A stretch of DNA of 64,000 nucleotides from Phytophthora quininea (taxonomy: Eukaryota; Oomycota; Peronosporomycetes; Peronosporales; Peronosporaceae): contig JAAVTG010000565.1 in the NCBI GenBank assembly GCA_011947345.1, forward strand, positions 372,001 to 436,000, in the 5' to 3' direction. A program made the translations under genes and the position numbers. This document shows positions 43,520 to 54,517 of the stretch, piece by piece; the first letter of the stretch is position 1; every line of letters starts with the position of its first letter. Below the pieces are notes generated by a model that saw only the letters and a program-made list of their open reading frames with translations, searched no databases and had not been told where the DNA came from.

Positions 43520-46005
43520 ATGGTGGCGTCCATGGACGACGTGGCCTCTGCTGCCTCCCCGCAGGCCTCGGCGCCTGCATCCAAGAGACTCCGTCGAGTG
43601 GCCACGCTGCTAATTGACAACTACGACTCGTACACGTACAACATCATGCAGATGCTGGCCCAAGTGAACGGCAGTCCGTCCAGTGTGGTGGTCATCAAGA
43701 ATGACGACTTTGACGGCCAGTGGACTGCCGCCTGGAGCCATTTCCAGGCCAAAGTGGCTGCAATGGCACTGCAGGAAGACGTGGAGCTGGAGTGCAACGT
43801 GGTGATCTCGCCCGGACCGGGGCACCCGTCGGAGCCCAACGACTTTGGGATGTGTGCAGACGCCATTCTCCACGCTCCGGTGCCGGTTCTAGGCGTGTGT
43901 TTGGGCCACCAAGGACTTGCTCAAGTATACGGAGGGCAAGTGGTGAAGGCTCAAGAAGTTATGCACGGTAGAACGAGCAGGGTGTTCTTTGAGGAGACTG
44001 TGAAGACCGAGGCGCTGTTTGCCTATGTTCAGGACGGCTTTGAGGTGGTCAGGTATCACTCGCTAGTTATTGACACGGCGAAAATGCCCGAAGAGCTTGA
44101 TGTATTGGCAAGGACGGAGGATGGCGTTATTATGGCAGTACGACACCACACCAAGCCGCAATTTGGCGTGCAGTTCCATCCGGAAGCTGTGTGCAGCGAG
44201 TTCGGCTACCAGCTCTTCCAGAACTTCCGAGATCTGACGCTCCAGCAGAGCCCTTCGAAATGTCACCTGCACCACAGCAGCCATCCCGAGAAGAATGAGT
44301 TTGTGTCGTCTGAGGCGACATCTACGCCGCAAGACCAACCATTGCAATCTGCAAGCTACCACGTTCTTGTGAACCGCATTTCGTGTGGAGTCGCGTCACT
44401 CGAATTTGCTGAACGTGTGTTTGGCGAACTGTTTGGTGCCTCGAAACGATCTTTCTGGCTTGATAGCAGCAATCATGATGTTGTTGCTAACTCGCCTACT
44501 GCTGCAGCGCAGTCGCGGTTCTCTATGATGGGTGACAACAGCGGACCTTTGAGTTATTGTGTGGAGTACGATGTTTGTCAGACCGAGCTACGTCTTCGCT
44601 ATCGAAACCGCGATTCGAGTGAGGAAGAGATTACGATTTTCCCTGGCAAGCACATTCTCACTCATGTCCGAGAGGTGATGCAAAAGCACCAAGGATACGA
44701 AGTCTCTTTGCTGACCAATACCGAAGACGAAGATGCTGAGCTGCCTTTTGCTTTCCGTGGAGGATTTGTGGGATACTTTGGGTATGAAGTTCTTGGAAGC
44801 GGGCAAGAGGGAAAGCCGAGCAAGATTAAAGAGCAAGACGGACGTGCGCCAGACGCCTCGTTCATATTTGCTGACCGAACTTTGGTGTTTGACCACCGCG
44901 ATGGGGTTATCTACTCCATGTCCCTTTGCAAGGACGGAGATGACGCCACGGCTCGAGCTCGCATTTGGCATGAAACAATGCAAACCCGACTGACAGCGAT
45001 CGCAGAAGCTCTCAACCACAAGTCTACTCCAAACTTTCCCGTTCGCACAAATGATGGCAATTCGCAAGTGACTTTCCGTCCCTCACGAAGCCGTGTTCAA
45101 TACGTGGCTGATATTGACGAAATTCATCGGCTTATCCGCGCGGGCGAGACCTACGAAGTGTGTCTAACCAACCACTTACGAGCGGAATATGCACTGCGCG
45201 ACCCGCTGGCATTCTACAGCATGCTGCGTCGTCGGAACCCAGCTCCTTTTGCAGGCTTCTATCTGAGCAATCCAAACAATCGATTCCAAGCTTCTGATGC
45301 AGTGAACACTGAAAGCCCTGCTGCTTTGGCAGATTCTTACGCGCTTTGCTGCTCGTCGCCCGAGCGATTTTTGCGAGTAGGTGCTGACGGCTGGATGGAA
45401 TCCAAGCCGATTAAAGGTACGCGTCCCCGCGGCGGTGACCCAGTCGAAGATGCTGCTATTGCAGCGAAGCTTGCAGCCTGTGAGAAGGACCGCGCCGAGA
45501 ACATGATGATCGCTGACCTTGTGCGGAACGATTTCGGTATCGTTGCTCGCGTTGGTTCGGTCCATGTTCCGCATCTCATGGGCGTCGAGACTTATGCTAC
45601 CGTGCACCAGCTCGTGACTACCGTCCGAGCTCAGCGACGTGAAGACACTGACGTTGTTGATGTGCTTCGCGCTACATTTCCTGGTGGGTCCATGACCGGT
45701 GCGCCTAAGAAACGCACGATGCACATTATTCGAGAGCTCGAACGTGCGCACCTCGTGGCGTATACTCAGGTGCTCTGGGCTTTCTGTCGATCGACGGTAG
45801 CTGCGACCTGAACATCATCATTCGGACAGCTATCGTGACGCCAAACAGCGTGACTCTGGGAGCTGGTGGAGCAATTGTGGCGCTGTCGGATAGCGACGAA
45901 GAGTACGATGAAATGCTACTCAAGGCCCGTGCTCTTGTGGCTACGATCGGTGCGTATGCTACTGGCAAAGATGACGGAACCGGAGCACGCGTGGTTGTCG
46001 ACTGA
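43520..46005 (+). CDS. Bifunctional aminodeoxychorismate synthase (PabA-PabB fusion)
   Basis: The enzyme makes 4-amino-4-deoxychorismate for folate synthesis. The glutamine amidotransferase half comes first: LLIDNYDSYTYNI, SPGPGHPSEPNDFG, GVCLGHQGLAQVYGG with the nucleophile Cys, and QFHPEAVCSE with the catalytic His/Glu. The PabB half starts near 44360 and contains AGETYEVCLTNHLRA, SSPERFLR, PIKGTRPRG, VRNDFGIVARVGSV and TFPGGSMTGAPKKR. The lysine in PIKGT fits aminodeoxychorismate synthase rather than anthranilate synthase. The start could be 43388, 43436 or 43520; the last fits the domain best. The frame shifts near 45745; adding one C gives APRGVYSGALGFLS and a stop at 46003-46005. Animals lack this pathway. 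Confidence 0.94.
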
Positions 46006-46220
46006 AGAGGATCAAAACTAGAAGTTGCTTAGCTGGCTGGAGCCCGTGGCGTCGTGCTCAACCACGCACAGAACGAAACCCTCGTTCTTGTTGCCTGTTT
46101 GAATGGTAATCCACGGCCCTCAGCACATTGTGCACCCCATCCAAGAGCACCATCATTTGCTTTAGGCGTTGCACAGGCTAATTTGAACAAGAATACTCTT
46201 CTCGCAACGGTGTTTGTTAA

Positions 46221-47546
46221 ATGGAGACTGAGCATTTAGATAAGGACGCTGAGCAGCATTTACAGGAAGAGCATGACCATGAACTGATTCAGCTTGCGTG
46301 GCGACGGTCCTTCCATAAAGATGATATCGAGACAGAGGCCGAGGAAGCGCTATATCGCTGTCTAGTGAACTTGGTGGCCGGGCATGAAGACGACGACGAC
46401 GCGACGTTGACAGCGCTTCTGCTGAAGGAAATCGGGGCGAAACTCATCTATCTGGATCCTTCGTGGGGGTACATCGACGCAGCAAATATCGGCAAGTATC
46501 GTATCATCATCTTCACATGCTGCTTAGTGTTGCTTAAACTTATGCTCTTGCAGTCTCGCGCGTAGACGATTGTACTATCGCTCTCCAAGAATTGCCCAAG
46601 AAACAATTCCTCGATCCGTTGTCCTGGGATATACCTCCGCACAAAGCTGTGGTAGCAATCGTCGAAGCCGTGCTGTTGCTGTTCGACGTGCCGTTGCCGC
46701 CAAAAGCCAACGATGAGGAGATGTGGCGGGCGTATTGGGGGCTCTGGATCGTCAAGAACATTGAGTCTCACTCGGACGGGTGGGAGTGGATGGCAAACAA
46801 CGAGCCGACGGGGCTGTTCACGAAGCCGTACGCACTGAGTGCAGGGAACCTTGACCGCGTCTGTGAGTTGCTCAAAAAGCAACAAGTTTGGCTCCTCCGG
46901 ACCAGCATCGTTGCTGGCATCACTTACCAGCTTACGGGTGTCTGCGTGAATGGACAGGGGCTTGTGCTGCCTATCTGCACATGGTCGAGCATTGCTTGCC
47001 AGAGTTTGACAGCTACGAAGCCGTGCGGAAACTCGTGACGCCTCCCAAGCGGACGCCAAAGGAGAATGTCTGGTTTCGCTGCGAGACAGAGGACGGCGTC
47101 GACTACTTCTACAACCGCTTGTACCAGACGATCACTCTGGACCGGCCCATCGACTTTGATGGAGCGCATGTCCTGCCCAAGAACATCCCGAGCGTTGTGA
47201 GGGAGATCATCCACGAGGTCTTGCAGGCCGATGTCCCATTGCGACTTGAACTCGAGCGACGCGCTAAGCACCGAACCCACACGCAGCTGCTCGAGCAAGA
47301 CCAGTGGGTCGAATGCCTGGATACTCGCACACAGATCAAGTACTACTACAGCGTGCGGCACTACCAAATGTCGCCCACTCCGCCAGACCACGGCGTCTTC
47401 GAGTCCTACCGCGACAGTGTGGCCTACAAGGCCGTGCTTCGTCTGCAAACGGTCTATCGTCGCCGTCGCGTCGTACAAAGACTCAAGTGCGCAAGGCCAA
47501 GCGCGGCACATTGCCCAGCTTCGCCACCTTTGCGAGAAAGTAAAGG
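46221..47546 (+). CDS. WW-domain and IQ-motif protein
   Basis: The N-terminus is acidic and helical (METEHLDKDAEQHLQEEHDH). A short intron starts after AANIGK (about 46495) and ends at CTCTTGCAG (46552). A helical region with KKQFLDPLSWDIPPHKAV follows. Two WW-like modules lie at about 47065-47150 (NVWFRCETEDGVDYFYNRL) and 47300-47390 (QWVECLDTRTQIKYYYSV), which would bind Pro-rich ligands. An IQ-like helix, YKAVLRLQTVYRRRRVVQRL, comes last. Single-base shifts near 46565, 46945 and 47485 join the three frames, giving the tail RKAKRGTLPSFATFARK with a stop at 47541-47543. The overall design (WW plus IQ) is seen in cytoskeletal or flagellar proteins; partner unknown. Confidence 0.78.
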
Positions 47547-47694
47547 CAACTTCAACTTTGGCGCGCGTCACAGCTTTTTTAGTTTGTGTGGATTACATCA
47601 TTTACGATTATCTTGATTCCATTATACTGCGACGAAGTGAGCTCCTCACCAGTGGATGCCATCGTGTCAATCGCGTCAACCCGCTCACTCTGCG

Positions 47695-48801
47695 ATGTCG
47701 TTCTGGGGCTGCGAGGTGACCGACACCAAGGCCGCGGTGGTGACCGTGCCTGAGGGCTTCGTGCTCAACGTGGTGAACGCCACCTGTAGCGCCTCAACGC
47801 CGCGGACGCGCAGCTGGCGTTGTCTCTCGAGACGCAGCAACTGGACGGTCAATCGTTCAAGGGCAGTAGCTCACCTCGGTCACAAGCAGCCACTGCAAGT
47901 GAAGCTGGACTTGGTCTTCAGCCACAAGGTCAAGTTCTTCCTGTCCAAGGGTGTGGGCGCTGTCAACCTCACTGGGTACTTCCAACCGGGTCCAATCTTC
48001 GACGTGGAGGAGGCTCCGACCTTTGAGTCGACTAAGAAGAGCAAGAAGCGCGCTCGTGAAGACAAAAACTGGGACCAGGTGAGTCATTCTAGACTGGTAA
48101 TACATGTCCCCATCTGTAAATTTCCTCGAGGTCCTGCCTCGATATCTCGGGGTCCAGACCGGATGGGAGAGCAAAGAGTACGCTCTTTATGGCGAGAGTT
48201 CTTCTCGTCTCAGTGCTCAAGCATGGTCCTTAAGGCTGTCTCCGTGCAGCGTAGGGCGGTGCGCTGTGGCCGTCTCATCGATGCCGAAGCGGCTGCGATC
48301 CGATGCATGCTACTTTCTGTCTGTTCCTTAGTCGCCTCCCTCTCAACTGCTTGTTGGAAACAATGGCGGGGGAGTGGGGCTGCGGGGGCGTGTGAAGACG
48401 GTAGCGGTTCGAGGAAGGCTTGCTTCGGCGAGGTGGCAATTTAAGCAGCGCCTGCCTATTGCGTCTGTAAAAGGCTCTTGTGGCCTTTCCCGTCGGAATC
48501 ATACGAGTCATAACTGTGCAACATCCATATCCGTGCATGCCAAGAAAGAGTGGGGTGAGTGAACATATTTGCTGACGGAAATTTATTTGTATTGTTTCAG
48601 GTGTCATCAAGTGACTCGGAGGAAGCTCCAGCCAAGGAAATCAAGCCTGCTAAGCCCACAAAGCCTGCAGCACCTGTAACGCAGACCCCTGCTAAAAGGA
48701 GGAGCAGAAGAAACCTGCTGACTTTAACTCTGCTGTAAACGGCAGCACTGAGAAGAAGAAGAAGCGCAAAAGAACAAAAGGCCAAGGCTGCCGCCAACTG
48801 A
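47695..48801 (+). CDS. Nucleoplasmin-like (NPL) domain protein
   Basis: It starts MSFWGCEVTDTKAAVVTVPE, typical of the nucleoplasmin-like domain shared by Fpr3/4-type FKBPs and plant HD2 proteins; these domains are pentameric histone chaperones. The core strands continue as QVKLDLVFSHKVKFFLSKG, then HLTGYF-like VNLTGYFQPGPIF. A KKSKKRARED segment precedes a 522-bp intron (48079-48600). Exon 2 encodes SSSDSEEAPAKEIKPAKP and a Lys-rich end. The frame breaks near 47795, 47870, 48695 and 48770; adding single bases gives a tail EKKKKRKKNKKAKAAAN and a stop at 48799-48801. The acidic-then-basic layout fits a nucleolar chaperone. It lies downstream of an FKBP gene, see findings. Confidence 0.78.
48079..48600 (+). 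other. Unusually long intron of the nucleoplasmin-like gene
   Basis: The 522-bp intron has a GTGAGT donor and TTGTTTCAG acceptor. Other introns in the window are about 45-150 bp. I see no tRNA, repeat or clear snoRNA box in it. An open frame runs through the first 365 bases but its translation is not protein-like. Confidence 0.7.
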
Positions 48802-48874
48802 GCGCTGTAATGCTCCGTAATATATTGTAAACCTGTGGCATTTATTCCGTCCCATTAGTTCTAGGTCGGCACTG

Positions 48875-49805
48875 TCACCCAGGAGCCGGTTGCCGTTCGA
48901 TGGAGTGTTTGGATACCTTGCGCAGCAACTTCCCCCAGTCAGCGCTCACGATGGCAACGAACAGCACAAAGGTGACGTAAGCCACCCACGACACGTTGAA
49001 CATCTTGAACGCGTACATGTTGTCTCGCCCGATGCATTTGCCCATCCACGGACAGTGGTGGTCGTAGCCAGCAACACACACACCGCAGTCTTCGCAGTGG
49101 TCCGTGTAGCGCTCCTGTTCAATATCGCAGATATCGCAGTACCGACGTCGGCGCCGACGTCGACGCCGCGCAGACCCAGCAGCGTCTCCAACTTCATTAG
49201 GACTAAACTTCTGGAGATCTCCAGCCTCCAACTGCGATACCTCTGTCTCATCTAAAGCGAGGTCCTTTTGCTTGGGTCTGACAATTCCTGGGTCGCTGCA
49301 AGTTGTCCAGAACAAATAGTAGAGCGTCATGCTGCACAGCCAGAGCGTTATGGCCACGTAGACCCACGACATCCCGTCGTACTGCTGGTAGAGGAACATG
49401 CCCGTCGACACGAGGATGATGCCCAGAGTCACCAGCACGCCGATCCAGTGCGGCCCCACAATGATCATCTTGGTCTCTACATTGCCATCAGCAGAGACCT
49501 CTCGTCGTTCGTACAGAATCTACAGAAAGGAAACTTATTAAATGAATAAATAAAATGATTGTAATGCTTCCTCCACGTACGTAGCTGTTTCCAAGGCGTT
49601 TAAAGCCGCACAAACACAAACAGGAGAGCGGGTCGGTTGTCCCCAGTGGGGCGTTGAGCAGCAGCGAGACCTCGTCGTCTTCACCCGCCCGCACCTTGTC
49701 CAGTTGTTCTCTTATACGGTTCACCTCTAGACGCTTGGCCTCGCACTTGTGGGAGCCCCGGGACACTGACGCAAGACCACGCTCGTTGTCGCTGTCGAAG
49801 TTCAT
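48875..49805 (-). CDS. DHHC-type protein S-palmitoyltransferase
   Basis: The enzyme attaches palmitate to cytosolic cysteines of membrane proteins. Two exons: 49581-49805 and 48875-49519 with a GTACGT donor. Exon 1 encodes an acidic soluble N-terminus (MNFDSDNERGLASVSRGSHK) and a Cys-rich stretch CLCLCGFKRLGNSY. Exon 2 has two membrane helices (VLVTLGIILVSTGMFLYQQY; WVYVAITLWLCSMTLYYLFW), a TCSDPGIVRP motif, an Arg9 run, the cysteine-rich domain CDICDIEQERYTDHCEDCGV, the catalytic DHHCPWMGKCIGRDN and a third helix. The protein ends soon after (about 265 residues), so the usual fourth helix is not obvious; WVAYVTFVLFVAIVSADW may be the last. No frameshift. The DHHC-CRD is complete, so activity is likely. 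Confidence 0.94.
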
Positions 49806-49967
49806 GGCAAAACCGACAATACCGGTACTAGTAAGTTGAAAACTGCTTGGACAATCCGAAATTCGGGTACAAGAGCACGATTTCGCCTATAAGAGCAAGT
49901 GTCCACTTCAAATCGTCTTGAAGAGGACAATATCTACAGTGTATTGAGCGACAAAAAGTCTACCTGT

Positions 49968-51730
49968 CTATTGAATGGCACAGCGGTTCCACAAGGACAG
50001 CCCCTCTTCCTCCTTGGAGCCTGCTGCCCGTGCTGCCTTGAACTCTTCAAATGCCTTGCGGTCTTCGTCCTCCTGCACACGAGATTTCTCGGCCTCTGCG
50101 TGCACGTGCTCGTCATACGAGGTAATCTCCACTCCCAACTCTGTCTTGATTTCGTCGTCCACCGCGTCTGCAGGCTCCGAGAGCACAACGAACGCGTTCT
50201 GGTCGCTTTCACGCACGACACGTTGCACCTTGGACGTCTTGAACACGTCCTCCATACGCACTTGCTGGATGCGGCGCTTGGTGGTGCTGCTCACACGGTA
50301 CACGCGTGTGCGGTCAATTGTTTGAGAAGTGTTATCCAGGTCCAGGAAACTCTCGTCCGAGATCATCAAGTTCAGCTGGTTCTTGAACGTCTCCAGCTCC
50401 TCCAGACGCAGTTTGAGACGCGCAGCACTGCCTTGCTTGGGCAGATCCTGGTCAGGCAGCTCTCCACTGGCATCGTGAGCCAGTAGACCCAGGAAGCAGA
50501 CGGCAGTCATGAACGCATCGAAGCCTGCCTCGTGGCACAGCAGACTTTCGTTTCCGTCAGCCTCAGCCTTTAGCGCCTGGCGGTACGTGTCGAAGCGCTT
50601 CTCGTCAGGGATCAGACTTTCGGGCGTGGGCTTGACGTTCTCGCCCATGTACTCAAAGAGCGAAGATAAGCTCGTGGACTTCAACTTCTCTCCGAGGGGC
50701 GAGCGCAGCGTCACGTGCTTCGTGTCGAAGATGGTCGGGAACAGCTCCAGCACCTGCGTCTTGAACTCTGCCAGTGTGTCCGGCAGTGGTTTGTAGAACT
50801 GGTGGAACACGTACACAAAGTCCAGCAGCGCGTTGTGTCCGACAACAGGCTTCTTGCTGGCACTCAGCGCTTCAATGACCTTGGAGAAGCCGATGGCTTC
50901 GTCCATCTCGTCCTTCATCTCTTGGATCTTCTTGGCGATTAGCTCCTCCTTAATCTTCTTGGACACGTACGAGATCTCCACACCTCCATCCGTTCCTTCA
51001 GAGTATAGGTAGCTGGCCTTGGCCCGTGCCGTCTCGTGCACAATCATCGAGTAGAACGAGTTGCGCGTGGGGACGAGCAGCTTCTCCCCTTCTTGGCTCC
51101 TCCAGCGATCCACTCGTCCAGCTGCTGCTGCACTTGCTTCTGGAACGCCTGGCCGTCCTCCGACAGACTCAAGTTCTTGTTCACCTTCGTCAGTCCATCG
51201 ATTCTTCTCTTCAGACGCTTCTTCATGATTGGCGTCTTGCTCAGGTTGACAAAAGGGATCCCTTCGCCAATAAACTTGTTAAAGTCAAAGCCATGTTCCG
51301 ATAGGAACTGCAGACTGGATGCTTGGCACAAGAAGCGCTCGTCCAGCGAGCCGTAGGGTCGAGGGAACACGTAGAAGTTCCACGTCCTGATCTGGAACTG
51401 GTCCTGGTCCAAGTGCACCGTGGACAGCCCAAACTGCGTGATGAGGAAGCTCTCGCCGGCCTTCTTAACCTTCTGGTAGCGCTCCTCCAGCGTGTCCAGG
51501 TACTGCTCGCGCTGGGTCTCGTTGGGCGAGAGGCCTGTGAACTCCGTGTCAATGGCCACGAAGCGGCAGGACGGCAGCTCCAGGTCGGTCTGCAGGTCCT
51601 GCAGACACTGCGCAAAGTTCTGGCGCGTCACGTTCATCGGGTCCACCTTGGCGGAAGCGTTGCGGGTCTGGAGCAGGCGAGGAGGCGACCGGAGCAGTCG
51701 GCGGCGGAGTAGCGACTGGGCACGAAGCAT
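49968..51730 (-). CDS. PARN: Poly(A)-specific ribonuclease PARN
   Basis: PARN trims poly(A) tails and 3' ends of small RNAs. The DEDD catalytic residues are visible: FVAIDTEFTGL (about 51560), KPVVGHNALLDFVYVFHQF (about 50840) and HEAGFDAFMTAVCF (about 50510). An R3H-like insert and C-terminal Glu/Lys-rich region follow, with ~585 residues in all. The N-terminus MLRAQSLLRRRLLRSPPRLL is Arg/Leu-rich, lacks acids and looks like a mitochondrial presequence. The core starts near QNFAQCLQDLQTDLE. One base must be added near 51085 (GGGG) to join GGAKKG to EKLLVPTRNSFYSM. The start lies 78 bp from the divergent CstF64-like gene. Confidence 0.93.
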
Positions 51731-51808
51731 CAGCCACTCGAAATGATTAGGATCGGTCTAGATTAAGAACTGATCAAATTTGACAAAATGTAGCCATTTT
51801 GGACAAGC
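51731..51808. promoter_or_regulatory. Compact bidirectional promoter between PARN and CstF64-like gene
   Basis: Only 78 bp separate the two divergent ATGs (51728-51730 and 51809-51811), so both genes must share control sequence. No consensus element was recognised. Confidence 0.5.
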
Positions 51809-52240
51809 ATGGAAGCAACGGCGACCAGCGTGGCGGACCTGAGTCCCGCCGAGCTCTACGAGCTCGTGTACCAGCTCAAGCAGTGCAACGAGAGCGCCCC
51901 AGCCGAGACGAGACGACTGTTGCAAGATCACCCGGAACTGGCGCGCAATCGCCCAGGCGCAGCTGAAATTGGGTATGATCAAGGAGAGGACGGCGGCGGC
52001 CCCGGCCAATGCGATTGTAAGGACATTCTGGAAAGAGAATAAGTTGATGGGGCTTGCAGCTGACCTTTTCTGATATTGTAGGGCGTGTCGAACGACCTCA
52101 TGGAGAAGCTGGACCCGGAGCAGCAGGAGCTGCTGGAGCAGGTGCAGAACTTGGCGCCGGAGATCATCCAGTCGCTGCCTCATGAGGAGCGACGACAGAT
52201 CATGGAGCTGAGAGAAGCCATGGGACTGCCACCTTTATAA
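51809..52240 (+). CDS. Short CstF64-like protein: hinge and C-terminal domain without an RRM
   Basis: The first part, LSPAELYELVYQLKQCNESA, then ETRRLLQDHPELARAIAQAQ, matches the CstF2 hinge that binds CstF77 or symplekin. The second exon ends with a CstF C-terminal helical bundle (EQQELLEQVQNLAPEIIQSL, HEERRQIMELREAMGL). The intron is 52017-52081. One base must be added in the CGCGC run near 51945 to read ARAIAQAQLKLGMIKER; as sequenced the frame goes to a premature stop. Total length is about 130 residues. The RNA-binding RRM of canonical CstF64 is absent and no RRM lies upstream (divergent PARN). It may be a scaffold fragment of the polyadenylation complex. Confidence 0.76.
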
Positions 52241-52344
52241 GGTGCCTGCGCGGTGGCCCGAGTCTCTATTTCAACAAGACCGACAGGAGACATACAGCTT
52301 TGATTTTTCCAAACGAGAGCAAGTCTCCCAGTCTACCGGCTGCA

Positions 52345-54387
52345 TTAGAATTTGAAGTCCTTAAGCTTCGAGCTCTTCTCGGTTTTGATCTTCTTTTTTT
52401 CTTGGTTGCCTCCTCTTCGTCTTCTGCAGGGTTCGAGTCCCCAGCCGGCGGCGCGTCTTCGAAGCGACGTCGAACACGACCAGTTTCCGAGCGCGTGCCG
52501 CTGGACTCGTTGGCTCCACCAGGAACGACGTACGCATGACCGGAGCCGTACAGCGAGGTGCCCACTGATGTCTGTACAGCGAGTGTTAGTTATCGCATTG
52601 AAAAGCAAACGATGCTTGCATAGATTTACCTCTTTCTGCTCCAGCACTGTATAAAGCTGCTGCGGGGCGTCTGGTGTTTCCGTTCCCCTGTTTAGCCACG
52701 TCATGTTAAAACCAAATCGCCACAGAGACAATTAAAATGTCCGCACTGACGCACCGAATGCCCTTGCGCAGATCCACAACTCCTGGCGTTGTCAGACCTG
52801 ACGTAACACTCGAAATGCCGTCCACAAGCGGTGTCTCGAGGCCAGTTGCGTCCAACCCCTCGGCTCCACCAGCAATCTCCATGTCGCCATCGGCCTCTTC
52901 CTGTTCTTCTTCGCCTTCCTCCTCTTCTTCCTCTATATAAGCAGAAAACGTGGGTCAAAATACTGTCATGTAGAATCGACAACAACACAGCAACGCACCT
53001 TCTTCTTCTTCGAGTTCTCCCCATCTCTCTCGGTTAATTTCTTCGCCCTGTAACAGCAACACACGTAAGCCTCATCTTGTTATCGTGGCGATAAAGGTTC
53101 CACATTACCTCCTTCTTCTCTTCAGCGGCCTTCCCAAAAACATCGCCATACAGAGGCACCCCGTTTTCGTCAACCGGAGGCTTGCCCCAGCCACCAGGGT
53201 GATATCCGAAGCTTGCACCCTCCGGAATTGGTGCGTTTAAGCCAGGAATCTTCAAGTTCGGGTAAGCTGGCGGTGGCCCGTATCGCTGAACGTTCAGTAG
53301 CCACGGAGGAGGCACTCCTCTACCATACCAAGCGCTGCCTACAAGTGCAGCGTCACCACAATACCGTTTAGGATGAAGAAATAAGAAAAATCAACCCAAA
53401 GAAGAGGCATACCTTGAGTTCGTCCGAGAGTTGTCCTGGCACCTTCGCTTTCAGCTTCACCTCGTATTCCTTACCCTCGTAGTAGCTACAAAGACAAACA
53501 CAATACACATTAGACAATACCGACCATGAATACATGATGCCAACACTCTAACGGACAGATCTCCCAGTTGTGTAAGCTTGGGCTTCGTCTGGAAGCGGAA
53601 GAAGGCGTCGTGTAGCACTTGGTAGTCGATGTCCACGCGGCCCATTTTGGGCTGCACGCGCTCGCGCGCTGTTTATTCCTCTTCTTCTCATCATCCTCCG
53701 CGACCGACTCTCTCACTGCCGCAATTCCTGTCTGTGCGATGAACTCTGGCAGTTGGAATGGCTGCTTCTCAACGCCTCTCTTGCCCTGTAAATACTTCCT
53801 CTTGTGGCTCCAGTGGCGGGGCACCGGCACCGTGTTGCGGTACGACTTTAAGTACACTAGCAGTCTCGGATCCGCCGAAGTCACATCATGAGCCTCGACG
53901 ACGTCCGGGTAGGCCACCAACTGCTTCAGTTCGGCCACACTCAGCCTCTTGCTCTTCTTCCTGGCCTTCCTGGATATAACCTGCTCCTCTCCTTCCTTCA
54001 CCACTTCACCTCCTTCTTCCTTTTTCTCTTCTTCGTCCTTGGAATCCTACAAATAACAATAATAATTAGTAAAAAGCTTTTTACTGTGGTGATACTTCCA
54101 CTGCAGCTGACCTCATTGTCCGTAGCGCAGAGTTCCTCAGCCGACGAGAACTTGCCAAACACGCGCATCATTTCCTCGTAGGCCGGGTCGTCCTCTGGCA
54201 ACGCCAGCTCCTTGCTCATGTCTTGGCTCACGTATTCCACCTCCACGTCGGCCGGCTGCACGGCGCTCTCCGTCTTGGGGGCTTCGACTGTGTCCAGCGC
54301 CACGCCATTGGCCGCCGCCTGCTTCTGCGCGCGCTTCTTGAGACGCCGTCGCTGGTTCTTGGTGAGCGCAGTAGCGTCCCCCGCCAT
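52345..54387 (-). CDS. SF3B2: Splicing factor 3B subunit 2 (SAP145)
   Basis: SF3B2 is a U2 snRNP protein near the branch point. The start MAGDATALTKNQRRRLKKRA is at 54385-54387. Conserved blocks: RKARKKSKRLSVAELKQLV, DPRLLVYLKSYRNTVPVPRH, HWSHKRKYLQGKRGVEKQPF, then the PSP domain PPPWLLNVQRYGPPPAYPNL, GLNAPIPEGASFGYHPGGWG, LYGDVFG. The tail contains GTSLYGSGHAYVVPG and a Lys-rich end finishing SSKLKDFKF at 52345. At least six short introns (about 50-70 bp) interrupt it, for example near 54047-54110. Breaks near 53665 and 52395 (A-run) are single-base. Length is about 500 residues. It lies head-to-head with PEX11. Confidence 0.92.
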
Positions 54388-54517
54388 GGTCGTGTCCAGC
54401 AAAGCTCCCAATAAACAAATAGAAACTTACCAACGCTACAAAGAAATCCCGCCTGTTTTTAATAAATGTACGTTAGATGTAATTTAATGCAACTTGCGTT
54501 TCTGCTCCACGGTCGCA

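Noticed and set aside
47656..48444. A 262-residue protein running from the nucleoplasmin-like exon into its intron
   Set aside because: After 48078 the text loses protein character exactly at a GTGAGT donor, and exon 2 resumes the acidic/basic tail.
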